Positions 52,642-60,842 of a stretch of DNA of 64,000 bases are shown here, one piece after another. The stretch comes from UBA964 sp031382085. GTDB taxonomy: Bacteria; Pseudomonadota; Gammaproteobacteria; Steroidobacterales; Steroidobacteraceae. The stretch covers positions 1 through 64,000 of the forward strand of contig JANMYM010000052.1 of NCBI GenBank assembly GCA_031382085.1, read 5' to 3'. Position 1 is the first letter of the stretch. Each line of letters opens with the position of its first letter. The notes under the pieces were generated by a model. It was not told the DNA's origin and did not search any database. It saw nothing but the letters and a program-made list of their open reading frames with translations. Both the position numbers and the translations under genes were made by a program.

Positions 52642-53198
52642 GTTTGCGGCGGAACCCATGAATCCATCGCCGAAATCCTGGCCTTGTGATCGACCAGTTC
52701 GATGCTCTGAAACACGAACTCTACAATTTCCATCGGCGGCAGATTGAGCTGTCCTGGCGGTACCAGGGAATCGGAGGTGTGCTCGATTGACGACAAAGCG
52801 GCGTTGGTCAGCTTGATTGAATGATCGATCACCAGCTGGCCGACAGCGTCAACCGCGAAAAAATCGAACACCACCGAAGTCAAAGTTTCGTATGACGCCA
52901 ACGCTTGAAATAGTTGCGGCGATACAGTACTCCACTCTTCCTTTATTTTAATCGCCGTGTGCTGCCGTCGACCCATCGCCTGGCCGGTCGCAGCTTCGCG
53001 AGGGCTGAGCACGGAATCACTGAAAGTAAGTCCGTCAATCTTTTTATCGCAACCGGGCATTTTTCTTTGGCCGAACAGCGCGCCCTGTTTCTGGGCTGTT
53101 ATTGAGGCACATAATACGCCCGCGGCCTGCGCCGCGCTCGTGCCTAACAACATCAGCAGACCGATAGCCAATGCCAAATTTGATAATTTAGTCTTCAT
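52638..53198 (-). CDS. Secreted Hcp-like protein 2
   Basis: 186 residues from ATG 53198. Signal peptide about 1-26 (AAQAAG). Same domain as the 45113-45676 protein, with GKKIDGLTFSDSVLSPRE-like block near 50, GRRQHTAIKIKEEWSTVSPQ near 76, LFQALASYETLTSVVFDFF, and MEIVEFVFQSIELVDHK at the end. The two paralogues are clearly related but diverged throughout. Lies between A2 and the spike-like gene. Confidence 0.8.
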   Translation of the reverse strand: MKTKLSNLALAIGLLMLLGTSAAQAAGVLCASITAQKQGALFGQRKMPGCDKKIDGLTFSDSVLSPREAATGQAMGRRQHTAIKIKEEWSTVSPQLFQALASYETLTSVVFDFFAVDAVGQLVIDHSIKLTNAALSSIEHTSDSLVPPGQLNLPPMEIVEFVFQSIELVDHKARISAMDSWVPPQT

Positions 53199-53249
53199 GA
53201 TCAACCCTGGTGTTTCAGATTCGCTTTGAAGCATGATTGTAAGATGCTG

Positions 53250-55133
53250 CTAGCGCGGTGGGATTGGTGTGGGCGCGCCGCCGGGAGCCGTTGTCGGCCC
53301 TTTGGGTGGTGGCCCGACGGCGGGCGGCGGTGTGTTCGGCCTTGGCGCAGTGCCACCTCCCAAAACTCCCGAGACGCCGGTCGGCGCCGGCGCGCAGGGC
53401 CCATCGGCGCATTCCGGCCCGGCTCTTACCGCGGGCTTCACCTCCATGGGTTGCCCACCCGCAATGCCGCCGCCACGATTGCAGGGACAAACCTCGCCCG
53501 GCATGCAGCGCATCGCTGCGCAGCGCTGGTCGTTAGGCCCGTTGCGGGCGATATCGCCCGACTCCATCATGCAGGCCATGGTGCCGGGCAACGGTCCGGC
53601 GGCCTGCGACGGATCTAACATTGCGACTGTCGGGTTGGGCGCCGGGCCGGTACTACCTGGATTCCTGACGCCGCCAAGGCCCGGGCCAGGCTGACGCGCT
53701 GTCATGTCGGACCCATTAGTGCACGCATAGAGCGACTTCGCGCGGGCAGCAGCATTCGAACTGGCGCTGCCGCTGCAGCCACTATTGGGATTCGACGGAT
53801 CGTTGACGGTGCGTTTGTTAGCCTGCGGATCGGTCATTACGCGGCCGGCACGCTGCTGGTAGTAGGCATCCGTATCGCCGCTATCCGCGAGGTTGCTGCT
53901 TGCGCTGCGTTCCTGAAGTATCTGCAAGGTACCGCGCGCAGCATCCGCACCCTCCGGGCTCGCAGCCTGTGCGAGCGTATCCACAACCGGCGGCGTCTTG
54001 TCGAATACTGCGGACACGATGCTAACGACAACGTCTTTCACCTTGCCGACACCGTCCTTGAATTTCTCCCATTTCCCCGGTTCACTGGTCGTGGTCGTCG
54101 TTGTCGTTGTCGTGGTATCAGATCCGGCGGTCCCACCGGCCTCATCGTTCAATGCGCAGACTTTGTCCTTGATGCCGGGCTGTTGCGAGGCTTGCTTCGC
54201 CAGGTCTGCTCCCGCAGTGCGAGGATCCACGATCATTCCTGCAATGGCTCTGGACATGCAGGCGAACTGGCCGCGCACGCCGGAAGATTTCACGCTATCG
54301 AGCACACAGGCCACACCGCTTGCCGGGATGCCTCCGGGCGGTTCCATTGCACCCGCGCCGCCCTTGCCATTCGCACCAGCACCTGCGGCATCGGGACAGA
54401 CAAAATTGTTAGACGACATGTCGAGCAGCATGCAGCTGCCACGTCCGAAGTTGTTCAGGTTCTGCATCGACCACAGGACGCGATCCATCCCGTCCTGGAG
54501 GCCGCTCTGAACCATCATGCCGCGCCGAAAATCATACATCCACAAACCCAGATCGCTGCGCGGATAGGCGACCATCAACGGCTGAATGCGCGCGTAATCG
54601 ATGTTCACCATCATCAGCCACCAGCTCTGCCCGGTGTACTGCAGCTGATCGAAAGTCTGCATGCCGAGATTTGTCACACCCATCACTGCAATCTGTGCCT
54701 GCTGAGGCGGCAACCCGGTGACGGCACGATGGACATACATCGCCAGCGCGAACTCGAGTCCGCGCGCGCCGTCACGTGTCAGGCACAGCGAGCGATCCTG
54801 AAACTGGCCGATGAAGCGTGTCGCGTCGCCGTATTTCTTCAGCGACACCGCTGTGATCGTATTCTTCACTAACACGTCCAGTCCGAGGTTGCCCTGACAG
54901 CTCGGGTCTTGCTGCGCGGCGGTGGCTGCCTGGATCGGATAATAGAAGGCTGCACGCTGCCAGGTGATGTCCCACAGTGCGTCCCAGGTTCGCGGCAGGG
55001 ATTGCGACACGCGACTCTGTGCCGTGATCGGCTGCGGCGCGGCCGCCAGGCAGTCTGAAATCCCGCTGACAAGCAACATGATCAGTGCACTCGCGCCGCC
55101 GATGCGCGCAAAGGCTTTCTTGCGAAAATTCAT
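53250..55133 (-). CDS. Novel secreted protein A2 (paralogue of 43224-45077)
   Basis: 627 residues from ATG 55133 (GGAG site). Signal peptide about 1-31. Domain order is identical to A1: RTWDALWDITWQRAAFYYPI near 47, QSFD/QTFDQLQYTGQSWWLMM near 160, conserved Cys positions, then a longer poly-Thr tract, GKWEKFKDGVGKV, and a Gly/Pro/Cys-rich tail. Conservation with A1 runs the full length and extends to the C-terminal Cys pattern (CMPGEVCPCNRGG versus CVQGQACPCNRGG). Function unknown. Confidence 0.8.
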   Translation of the reverse strand: MNFRKKAFARIGGASALIMLLVSGISDCLAAAPQPITAQSRVSQSLPRTWDALWDITWQRAAFYYPIQAATAAQQDPSCQGNLGLDVLVKNTITAVSLKKYGDATRFIGQFQDRSLCLTRDGARGLEFALAMYVHRAVTGLPPQQAQIAVMGVTNLGMQTFDQLQYTGQSWWLMMVNIDYARIQPLMVAYPRSDLGLWMYDFRRGMMVQSGLQDGMDRVLWSMQNLNNFGRGSCMLLDMSSNNFVCPDAAGAGANGKGGAGAMEPPGGIPASGVACVLDSVKSSGVRGQFACMSRAIAGMIVDPRTAGADLAKQASQQPGIKDKVCALNDEAGGTAGSDTTTTTTTTTTSEPGKWEKFKDGVGKVKDVVVSIVSAVFDKTPPVVDTLAQAASPEGADAARGTLQILQERSASSNLADSGDTDAYYQQRAGRVMTDPQANKRTVNDPSNPNSGCSGSASSNAAARAKSLYACTNGSDMTARQPGPGLGGVRNPGSTGPAPNPTVAMLDPSQAAGPLPGTMACMMESGDIARNGPNDQRCAAMRCMPGEVCPCNRGGGIAGGQPMEVKPAVRAGPECADGPCAPAPTGVSGVLGGGTAPRPNTPPPAVGPPPKGPTTAPGGAPTPIPPR

Positions 55134-55632
55134 GACAGTCTCCATTGAATTGAGTCGCTACAGCTTCGAGTCCGTGTTCCCGAATACTCTGTCGCTGTGA
55201 GTCTGCCGCAGGTTCAAGCGTCGCGACCGTCGCTGGAATGCTTCTATATTTGTTTGGTGAACGGCGCCATTGCGTATAAACAAGTATGCGCGCATCCGGA
55301 TTCACGGCGAAGAATTTCGTCTGCTGACCGCGGAAATCCATGTCTGCCAGATCCTGATGCGGTATCCCTGATGCTGGCGCCGTGCGGATTCCGGGGTCAT
55401 AGGGTTCGCCAAGACAGCGCCCCGACGCGGTGCAGACCCGAGTCATGGGTGTACAGTCTTCTCAACTGAGTGTGGCATCGGTCAGCAATTTCGGATTGAA
55501 CAATGCAAGTTGAACCCGTAGCGAATCGACAGCGACATAGGTAATGGCAGGGCCGCGTCCTGCCGCGAAGATCCCTAACAGGGATCAGGCGATGCCAAGA
55601 GACTTTCCGGTGCCTGCCCAAAGGAGCTGAGC
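55134..55632. other. Divergent intergenic region
   Basis: About 500 bp between A2 (minus) and the next plus-strand gene, no convincing coding frame. A hairpin GATCCCT-AAC-AGGGATC occupies 55570-55586, about 46 bp before ATG 55633. It must contain promoters in both directions; no clear consensus was found. Confidence 0.5.
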
Positions 55633-56460
55633 ATGAGACATCGACAACGAACATTGGTCGCATTTGCCTATGGCTTCAGAACAGGGAAAATAAAGCGTGC
55701 GCGAACATGGAGCCGGGTTCATGCACTTTCTGTCACCGCCCTCGCCCTGCTGTCGTTGTTTCGACCTGCGTCCGCAGCTCCGCCGCCCCCACCTGAGGCG
55801 GAGTCGAGTCTAGGGGCAATCAAAATGCGGGAGTACATGCGGCAAATAAAGAGTTTCGAGGCGGCGGGTCTCCCCATCCCGGCCCCACCGGGCAACGGCG
55901 GGCAGTGTCTCATTGAGCTGGGTGGGCAAGTTCAACCATCCTCAGGGCAGCGGGGTCAGACCAGCTCCTACCGCCTCTATGAAATTCAGCGCTGGGTGGT
56001 GTCGCCGGCGCCCAGTCAGGCTGGGCAAAATCTGCTCGTGTACTCAACGACCTGGACAACCTCGGGGAATGGAACCCGGCATGAAGATAACGGCTACGGC
56101 GAGATCAATGATTGGACCTGGAACGTGTCTGGCACGAGCAACGTTGCGCTGCAGGCGCAGAAGATCGCTTCCGGCAATTGGCTTGTGCAGGTGCCGCAAG
56201 CCAATGCTGCTAACGCCATCACGGTAACGCAGCTGCATAACTCGGACAGGCCAAAGACTTACCAACAAACCGCTTACGCGTACGGTTACCCCGCCATGGT
56301 AGCGGCACCGCCACCGTCGGGGTCGCCTCCTGGAACCGCTTGGCGGGTCGGCGAGGCAAAGACCTGGCTGGTGCCCAGCCAAACCAATTGGGGCTATCCG
56401 AGACCTGCCTATGCCAAGGGATCCGTAGCCTGCAGCTGGAATCTGGCGGTAGGTCTGTAG
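55633..56460 (+). CDS. Hypothetical exported protein
   Basis: 275 residues from ATG 55633, with a strong AAGGAG site. A long basic N-region precedes a hydrophobic signal segment (about 30-48). The mature part has a proline-rich start, a Gln/Gly/Ser-rich middle and Trp/Tyr-rich beta stretches (YEIQRWVVSPAPSQ near 118; NDWTWNVSGTSNVALQAQK near 156). No recognised family. Its last 120 bp overlap in another frame with the astacin-like remnant, so the two could once have been one reading frame. Confidence 0.6.
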   Translation: MRHRQRTLVAFAYGFRTGKIKRARTWSRVHALSVTALALLSLFRPASAAPPPPPEAESSLGAIKMREYMRQIKSFEAAGLPIPAPPGNGGQCLIELGGQVQPSSGQRGQTSSYRLYEIQRWVVSPAPSQAGQNLLVYSTTWTTSGNGTRHEDNGYGEINDWTWNVSGTSNVALQAQKIASGNWLVQVPQANAANAITVTQLHNSDRPKTYQQTAYAYGYPAMVAAPPPSGSPPGTAWRVGEAKTWLVPSQTNWGYPRPAYAKGSVACSWNLAVGL

Positions 56461-56462
56461 CT

Positions 56463-57077
56463 GCGATTCGCCAGACAATTCCCGGAGACACTGACATTCT
56501 GTTAGCACTTGAGCCAGCCAGGACTCGCGCTGCGGGCGCTGTGGCGTCCGTATGCAAACTGCAATTCGCGTGGGTCGACGATGCGGCACCTGAGCCGACG
56601 ATGAATTTCGGCTGGTTCACGGACGACACGACCGACGAGGAAATCCGCCGCACGGCGTTGCGCGAATTTGGCCACGCGCTCGGTCTCATCCACGAGCATC
56701 AGCAACCGATGGCTAACATCCCCGGGGATGTGCCCAGGCTGTATGCCTGGTACAGCAAGAACCAAGGTTGGGACAAGGCCAAGGTGGATGCCAATGTGTT
56801 TGCGAAGTACGACCCCGTGACCTCGACCTCGATCATGCAGTATCCCATGCCGGCGGGGCTGCCAAAGGGAATGTTGCTTGTTAGGGTTGGCACTGACGGC
56901 CCGGTCAACTGGTGGAAGAGTAGCGAGATCCCGGTTGTCGGCAACGGACAGATCGAGGTTCAGACCGACGGGATCGGCGCGCATACCGAACTCGGCTTCA
57001 GCTGGGATTTGATGCGAGTGTTGCCCGAGGGTGGCGAGTTGCAGCTGCCGTGGGTGCGGGATTCGTGTCGGCAATAG
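56463..57077 (+). pseudogene. Degenerate astacin/matrixin-like metalloprotease
   Basis: An open stretch of about 200 codons without a good start codon. It matches the core of bacterial astacin-like proteases: PTMNFGWFTDDTTDEEIRRT, then LREFGHALGLIHEHQQP, then SIMQYPMPAGLPKGM with the Met-turn-like SIMQYP. The zinc motif should read HEFGHALGLIH, but the first His is Arg (codon CGC instead of CAC). The usual N-terminal part of the catalytic domain is missing. It is either a pseudogene or a catalytically dead remnant; the open frame up to the stop is otherwise intact. Confidence 0.65.
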
Positions 57078-57553
57078 CAACAGCGCAGGCAGATCGTGAT
57101 TTCATCCGCGTCGGCAAATCACCCATTCATGGCCGCGGTGTTTTTGCGAAACGGAAAATTCCCAAAGGCACGCGCGTGATTGAGTATCTGGGTGAACGTA
57201 TTCAGCTTGAAAAATTATGCCGCGATCCTGCGACCGTTGGCACGGCACGCGTTTACGCGTTCTATCTTGATGAAAACACGGTGATCGACGGCGCACGCAA
57301 CGGTAACGATGCGCGATTCATCAATCACAGTTGCGATCCTAACTGCGAGGCGTATTGTATCGACGATCGCGTCTATATCTATGGCATGGGCGACATTGCG
57401 CGCGATGACGAGTTGACTTTCGACTACAAACTCGCCGCCACGAGAGACGGTCTGGCTGGTATAGAGAATTCGAGAGCGTACATTTGTCGTTGTGGGTCGA
57501 AAAATTGCCGAGGAACGATGTTAGCCGTAAAAACGCCGGGGAAAAAAGCATGA
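57065..57553 (+). CDS. SET-domain protein (lysine methyltransferase-like)
   Basis: About 162 residues from GTG 57065; GTG 57050 is an alternative and neither has a clear ribosome site. All SET landmarks are present: SPIHGRGVFAKRKIPKGT near 17, RFINHSCDPNCEAY near 82, DELTFDYKL near 114, and the post-SET cysteines CRCGSKNC near 140. Expected to transfer methyl groups from SAM to protein lysines; the bacterial target is unknown. It overlaps the next gene by ATGA. Confidence 0.85.
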   Translation: MSAIATAQADRDFIRVGKSPIHGRGVFAKRKIPKGTRVIEYLGERIQLEKLCRDPATVGTARVYAFYLDENTVIDGARNGNDARFINHSCDPNCEAYCIDDRVYIYGMGDIARDDELTFDYKLAATRDGLAGIENSRAYICRCGSKNCRGTMLAVKTPGKKA

Positions 57554-58014
57554 AACCAGGAATCTTGAAATCACAGTCAGGCAAAGCCGCGTCGTCTATT
57601 GCACTTGCAACCGCAATGTTGGCCGTGCCAGCGGTGATACCTCCGCAATTGAGAGCAGAGGAGCCTGTGCAAAGGTCCACCACCGCCGTGAAAATGCCCG
57701 ACAGCTTGAGTTCAATTTACACCAAATATGCAGAGCGCTTTGTCAAACTATCCGAGCGGCCGCTCATTGTCGGTATCGATGCGGGGCATACCATTTACAA
57801 GAACTCAAGTGGCGAGATGTTTTATATCGAGGCAAGCACCGGCGACATGAAATTCCTTACACGAAAACAGGCCAGTAAATTAGTTTGCTGTAAGGTTCCG
57901 GAAAAAGTAAGCCTTGTCGGAGTCGACAATCAGGGCAACACGCTGCAAAAAAACAGCAGAGGAGAGGTGTTCTACCTGCGTCCAACAACAGGCGACATGG
58001 TCTTCGTTAAATAG
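57550..58014 (+). CDS. Exported two-repeat protein coupled to the SET gene
   Basis: 154 residues from ATG 57550. A signal-like hydrophobic segment (about 14-34) precedes two copies of a ~35-residue repeat with the shape V-G-[IV]-D-x2-G-x-T-x2-K-N-S-x-G-E-x-F-Y-x4-T-G-D-M (about residues 75-110 and 118-153). Such short Gly/Asp/Tyr repeats suggest small beta-hairpin units. No known family. Start overlaps the SET stop, so they are translated together; the Lys in each KNS could be a methylation site (speculation). Confidence 0.65.
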   Translation: MKPGILKSQSGKAASSIALATAMLAVPAVIPPQLRAEEPVQRSTTAVKMPDSLSSIYTKYAERFVKLSERPLIVGIDAGHTIYKNSSGEMFYIEASTGDMKFLTRKQASKLVCCKVPEKVSLVGVDNQGNTLQKNSRGEVFYLRPTTGDMVFVK

Positions 58015-58119
58015 TCGACTGTCGACATGACGCTCACTGCGCCGCGTGCATCCGCCGGTTGTCCAGTGGGCTATCAGAATTTGCGTTTACTAACACGGTG
58101 GTGTGTCTGCAACGCATCC

Positions 58120-58716
58120 CTAACGTCGCGGCGTCATGCAGGCGCCGAAGCCGTCTGCGACCTGGCTAGCCGGGCACATTCCCGTGGCTCCTGCGGGCGG
58201 AATGACGCAGGTGCCGGTCCGAGCGCTGAACATGAGTCCGGGCGGGCAGGTGCAGACCGCCGCCACGCGCGGCGTCATGCAACCGCCGGTGCCGTTAGCA
58301 ACCTGCCCAGGAGGGCACGTGCCGGTGGCGCCAACCGGCGGATTAACGGTCGAGGTCACCATGCAACCGCCGGTGCCGTTAGCAACTTGCCCGGCAGGGC
58401 ACGTGCCGGTGGCGCCAACCGGCGGATTAACGGTCGAAGTCGTCATGCAACCGCCGGTGCCGTTAGCAACCTGGCCCGCAGGACAAACGCCAGTCGCGCC
58501 TGCGGGCGGGTAGGTGGTCGCCGGCGACGTGCATGCGCCGGTGCCATTGGCATATTGTCCGGCGGGGCAGCTGCTGGTGCTGCCGACCGGTTCGTTCGTG
58601 CACGAGCCTCGGTTGGGGTCGACCTGCTGTCCGGCCGGACACACCTGAGCTAGCGCACCGCTGTTGGCAAAAAGTCCTGCGAGTGCCAGGGCGGCCAGGA
58701 TGATTGGTTTCTTCAT
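58120..58716 (-). CDS. Exported Cys-repeat protein
   Basis: 198 residues from ATG 58716, with an AGGAG site. Signal peptide about 1-24 (GALAQ). The mature protein is built of 6-7 copies of CPAGQVANGTGGCM-type units; three adjacent ones form perfect 28-residue repeats including STVNPPVGATGT. Each unit carries two Cys, likely disulfide-bonded after export. Starts 28 bp after the second caspase stop, so probably the same operon. Function unknown. Confidence 0.75.
   Translation of the reverse strand: MKKPIILAALALAGLFANSGALAQVCPAGQQVDPNRGSCTNEPVGSTSSCPAGQYANGTGACTSPATTYPPAGATGVCPAGQVANGTGGCMTTSTVNPPVGATGTCPAGQVANGTGGCMVTSTVNPPVGATGTCPPGQVANGTGGCMTPRVAAVCTCPPGLMFSARTGTCVIPPAGATGMCPASQVADGFGACMTPRR
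58277..58528. repeat. 84-bp tandem repeat, three units
   Basis: Near-identical 84-bp units begin at 58277, 58361 and 58445, each opening with ATGCAACCGCCGGTGCCGTT; the third diverges at its end. They lie inside the Cys-repeat gene and encode its 28-residue repeats. Units 1 and 2 differ by only a few bases, suggesting recent duplication or gene conversion. Confidence 0.9.
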
Positions 58717-58744
58717 GATCGAATTCTCCTGCATGGATACGTTT

Positions 58745-60808
58745 TCAATCGGCGACCTCGATGGTGACCGATGCGGCAGCCCAATCGGCGGGCGCTGAGT
58801 CGGCCGTGACTTTGATGCCGCGGGTCGCGAGGCCGGCAAGGTCGGAACGCAAGGTCCCCAGATCCTGGCCAATGCCACGCGATGCGACATTTTGCAGGGC
58901 GCGGATGCGATCGCGGATTTTGTTAGCTGTGGCGAGGTCGGTGCTGGCGAACACGCGCACGGTGTCGACGCCGCTTGGCGGACTGTAGTCCCAGTGGAAT
59001 CCGGCGCGATTACCTGACTCCAGCGTATCAGGTATCGAGACCTGCTGGTTGGCGCGCACCGCGCCGCCCGGGTAGAAGTCTGCCCGCTGGTAGTCGTTAG
59101 GAAACAGGACGTTGGTATTGCCTTCCGAATCCACGTCGACGATGGTCAGGAAGGCGTCCGCATTGACGTTGACGAGGAGCTGGAGGCTGTTCTGCGCATT
59201 GCGCGCTTCGCCCTGACGGCGCGCGTGCAGCCGGACAGCGGCGGTGTCGGCAACCAGCCGGATGTCGCGTGTGCCGGGTCCCTTCCCACCGGCAACGCGG
59301 ACTGCCAGCTGCAATTGCGACGCCGGGTTGTCAAGGCTCAGGAGCTCCGTGGCCCCGGTCGATCGCGACGCGATGCGCGCCACGCTGGCTGCAGCACGTT
59401 CATCACCTGCCGCAAATGTACCCAGTACGCGCAGTCCGTCGGCGGTCAGCAAACGGACCGCTGTTCCCTGCATATCGACCAGGAACCGCGCCGGCTGCGC
59501 AGGGCCCACGAGAGCGAGATTACGGATATTGCGTTTCAGGATATCCGCCACGCGCGTGCGCTGCTCGCCCGGCATGTCCATGATGCGGATCGCGACGCCA
59601 GCTGCGGCGGGGGCGGGCATGAAGGCCACGGCGCGCGACTGCATCGGAATCGGTCCGGTCTGAGTCGTCACGCCGGCACGCGCATCATTGCCTGTTAGCT
59701 CCGTGACGCGGGCCACCGCAATCGCCTGTCCGGGTGCGAAACGCGTTTCTCCGGGAGGATAGATGGCCCAGCTGCCGCCGGGCGTCGCACCAAGCAGCGC
59801 GCCATTGACCAGCGTCAGTTGACTGGCGCTCGCCGTGTTGACCACAACCCACGGGAGCCGCGGCGCGGTCGCCGCGCCGGCCGGCGAGCTGCTGCTGTCA
59901 GGTCCTGCGAACAACGGCTGATCGAGTGCTTCCGGTGGCGCTTCGAGCTGCGGATCCGGCATGGAGTTGCGGCCATAGTTCGCCTGGATGCGGCCCAGTT
60001 CGCGGGCCACGCCGGCGAACACCTGGCGCGGCGACGCCGAACTGGGCGAGGTTGTCAGTGCGCGCGCCAGCGAATAGGTGAAGAAACCGTGATAGCGGCC
60101 ATCAACCTCGCCATCGAGTGCTTCCTCGTTAGAGGCCGCGCCGCCCATGACAACAAAACGCGATTTGCGGAATGGGACGATGCCGCGCGTGCTAACAGAT
60201 GGCGCACCCGAACGATACAAATCCAGACGATTATCCTGAGGAACAGATCGGGTTCGAATGGTCATGGCACGAGTGGCGGTGCCGGAATGGCAGGAGTCGA
60301 GCACGATGACGGCGCTGCGCGCGCGCAGACGGGAAAAAATCGCATCCAGCTCATCATCGACGATGTCGCGCACGTCGCCGCTGCGGCCATCCTGCGACAC
60401 GATGGTTTCGTCCAGCCCGTCGGGCTCGTCGCCATTCAGGTCCTGCACCTGCGAGCCGTGCCCTGAGTAATGAAAGTAGACGGTGTCGGCCGGGCCCGCG
60501 ACCTGCACCAGAGTGTTCAGCGCAGCTAACATCGCGGCGCGCGTCGCGTTCTCGTCCATAAGCAGGGTGATGTTGCGCGGCTGGAAACCCCAGCGGCTGA
60601 TCAGGATTTCGCGCATGGTCTCGACGTCGTTTACTGAGCCCTGCAGCCCGGGCACTGCTTTGTAGCGGTTGATGCCGATCAGCAACGCGCGCTTGACGCC
60701 GCCCGATGCCTCCGCAGGAGTTTGCGCAAGCGCCGGTGCTGCATACAAGCCAATCAGGAATATGCACAGCGCAGAACAACATCGGCCTGCCACGGAGAAT
60801 TTCACCAT
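58745..60808 (-). CDS. Exported caspase-family protease with C-terminal DUF4384 domain
   Basis: 687 residues from ATG 60808. Signal peptide about 1-29 (ALAQ). The p20-like caspase domain (about 38-290) has the His in YFHYSGHGSQ (His117) and Cys in VLDSCHSG (Cys173). A linker region of about 200 residues follows, then a DUF4384 domain (FLTIVDVDSEGNTNVLFPND near 560). Start and stop match an operon of sigma factor, anti-sigma, caspase and Cys-repeat protein. Substrate unknown. Confidence 0.9.
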   Translation of the reverse strand: MVKFSVAGRCCSALCIFLIGLYAAPALAQTPAEASGGVKRALLIGINRYKAVPGLQGSVNDVETMREILISRWGFQPRNITLLMDENATRAAMLAALNTLVQVAGPADTVYFHYSGHGSQVQDLNGDEPDGLDETIVSQDGRSGDVRDIVDDELDAIFSRLRARSAVIVLDSCHSGTATRAMTIRTRSVPQDNRLDLYRSGAPSVSTRGIVPFRKSRFVVMGGAASNEEALDGEVDGRYHGFFTYSLARALTTSPSSASPRQVFAGVARELGRIQANYGRNSMPDPQLEAPPEALDQPLFAGPDSSSSPAGAATAPRLPWVVVNTASASQLTLVNGALLGATPGGSWAIYPPGETRFAPGQAIAVARVTELTGNDARAGVTTQTGPIPMQSRAVAFMPAPAAAGVAIRIMDMPGEQRTRVADILKRNIRNLALVGPAQPARFLVDMQGTAVRLLTADGLRVLGTFAAGDERAAASVARIASRSTGATELLSLDNPASQLQLAVRVAGGKGPGTRDIRLVADTAAVRLHARRQGEARNAQNSLQLLVNVNADAFLTIVDVDSEGNTNVLFPNDYQRADFYPGGAVRANQQVSIPDTLESGNRAGFHWDYSPPSGVDTVRVFASTDLATANKIRDRIRALQNVASRGIGQDLGTLRSDLAGLATRGIKVTADSAPADWAAASVTIEVAD

Positions 60809-60842
60809 GATGACGCTGTGTCGCAGGCGATCGCCGCGGAGT

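Noticed and set aside
43224..55133. Complete type VI secretion system
   Set aside because: Only tube- and spike-like exported homologues are present; no sheath, baseplate, membrane complex or ClpV genes were found.
58277..58528. Possible CRISPR array
   Set aside because: The 84-bp units are contiguous with no spacers and lie in frame inside a coding gene.
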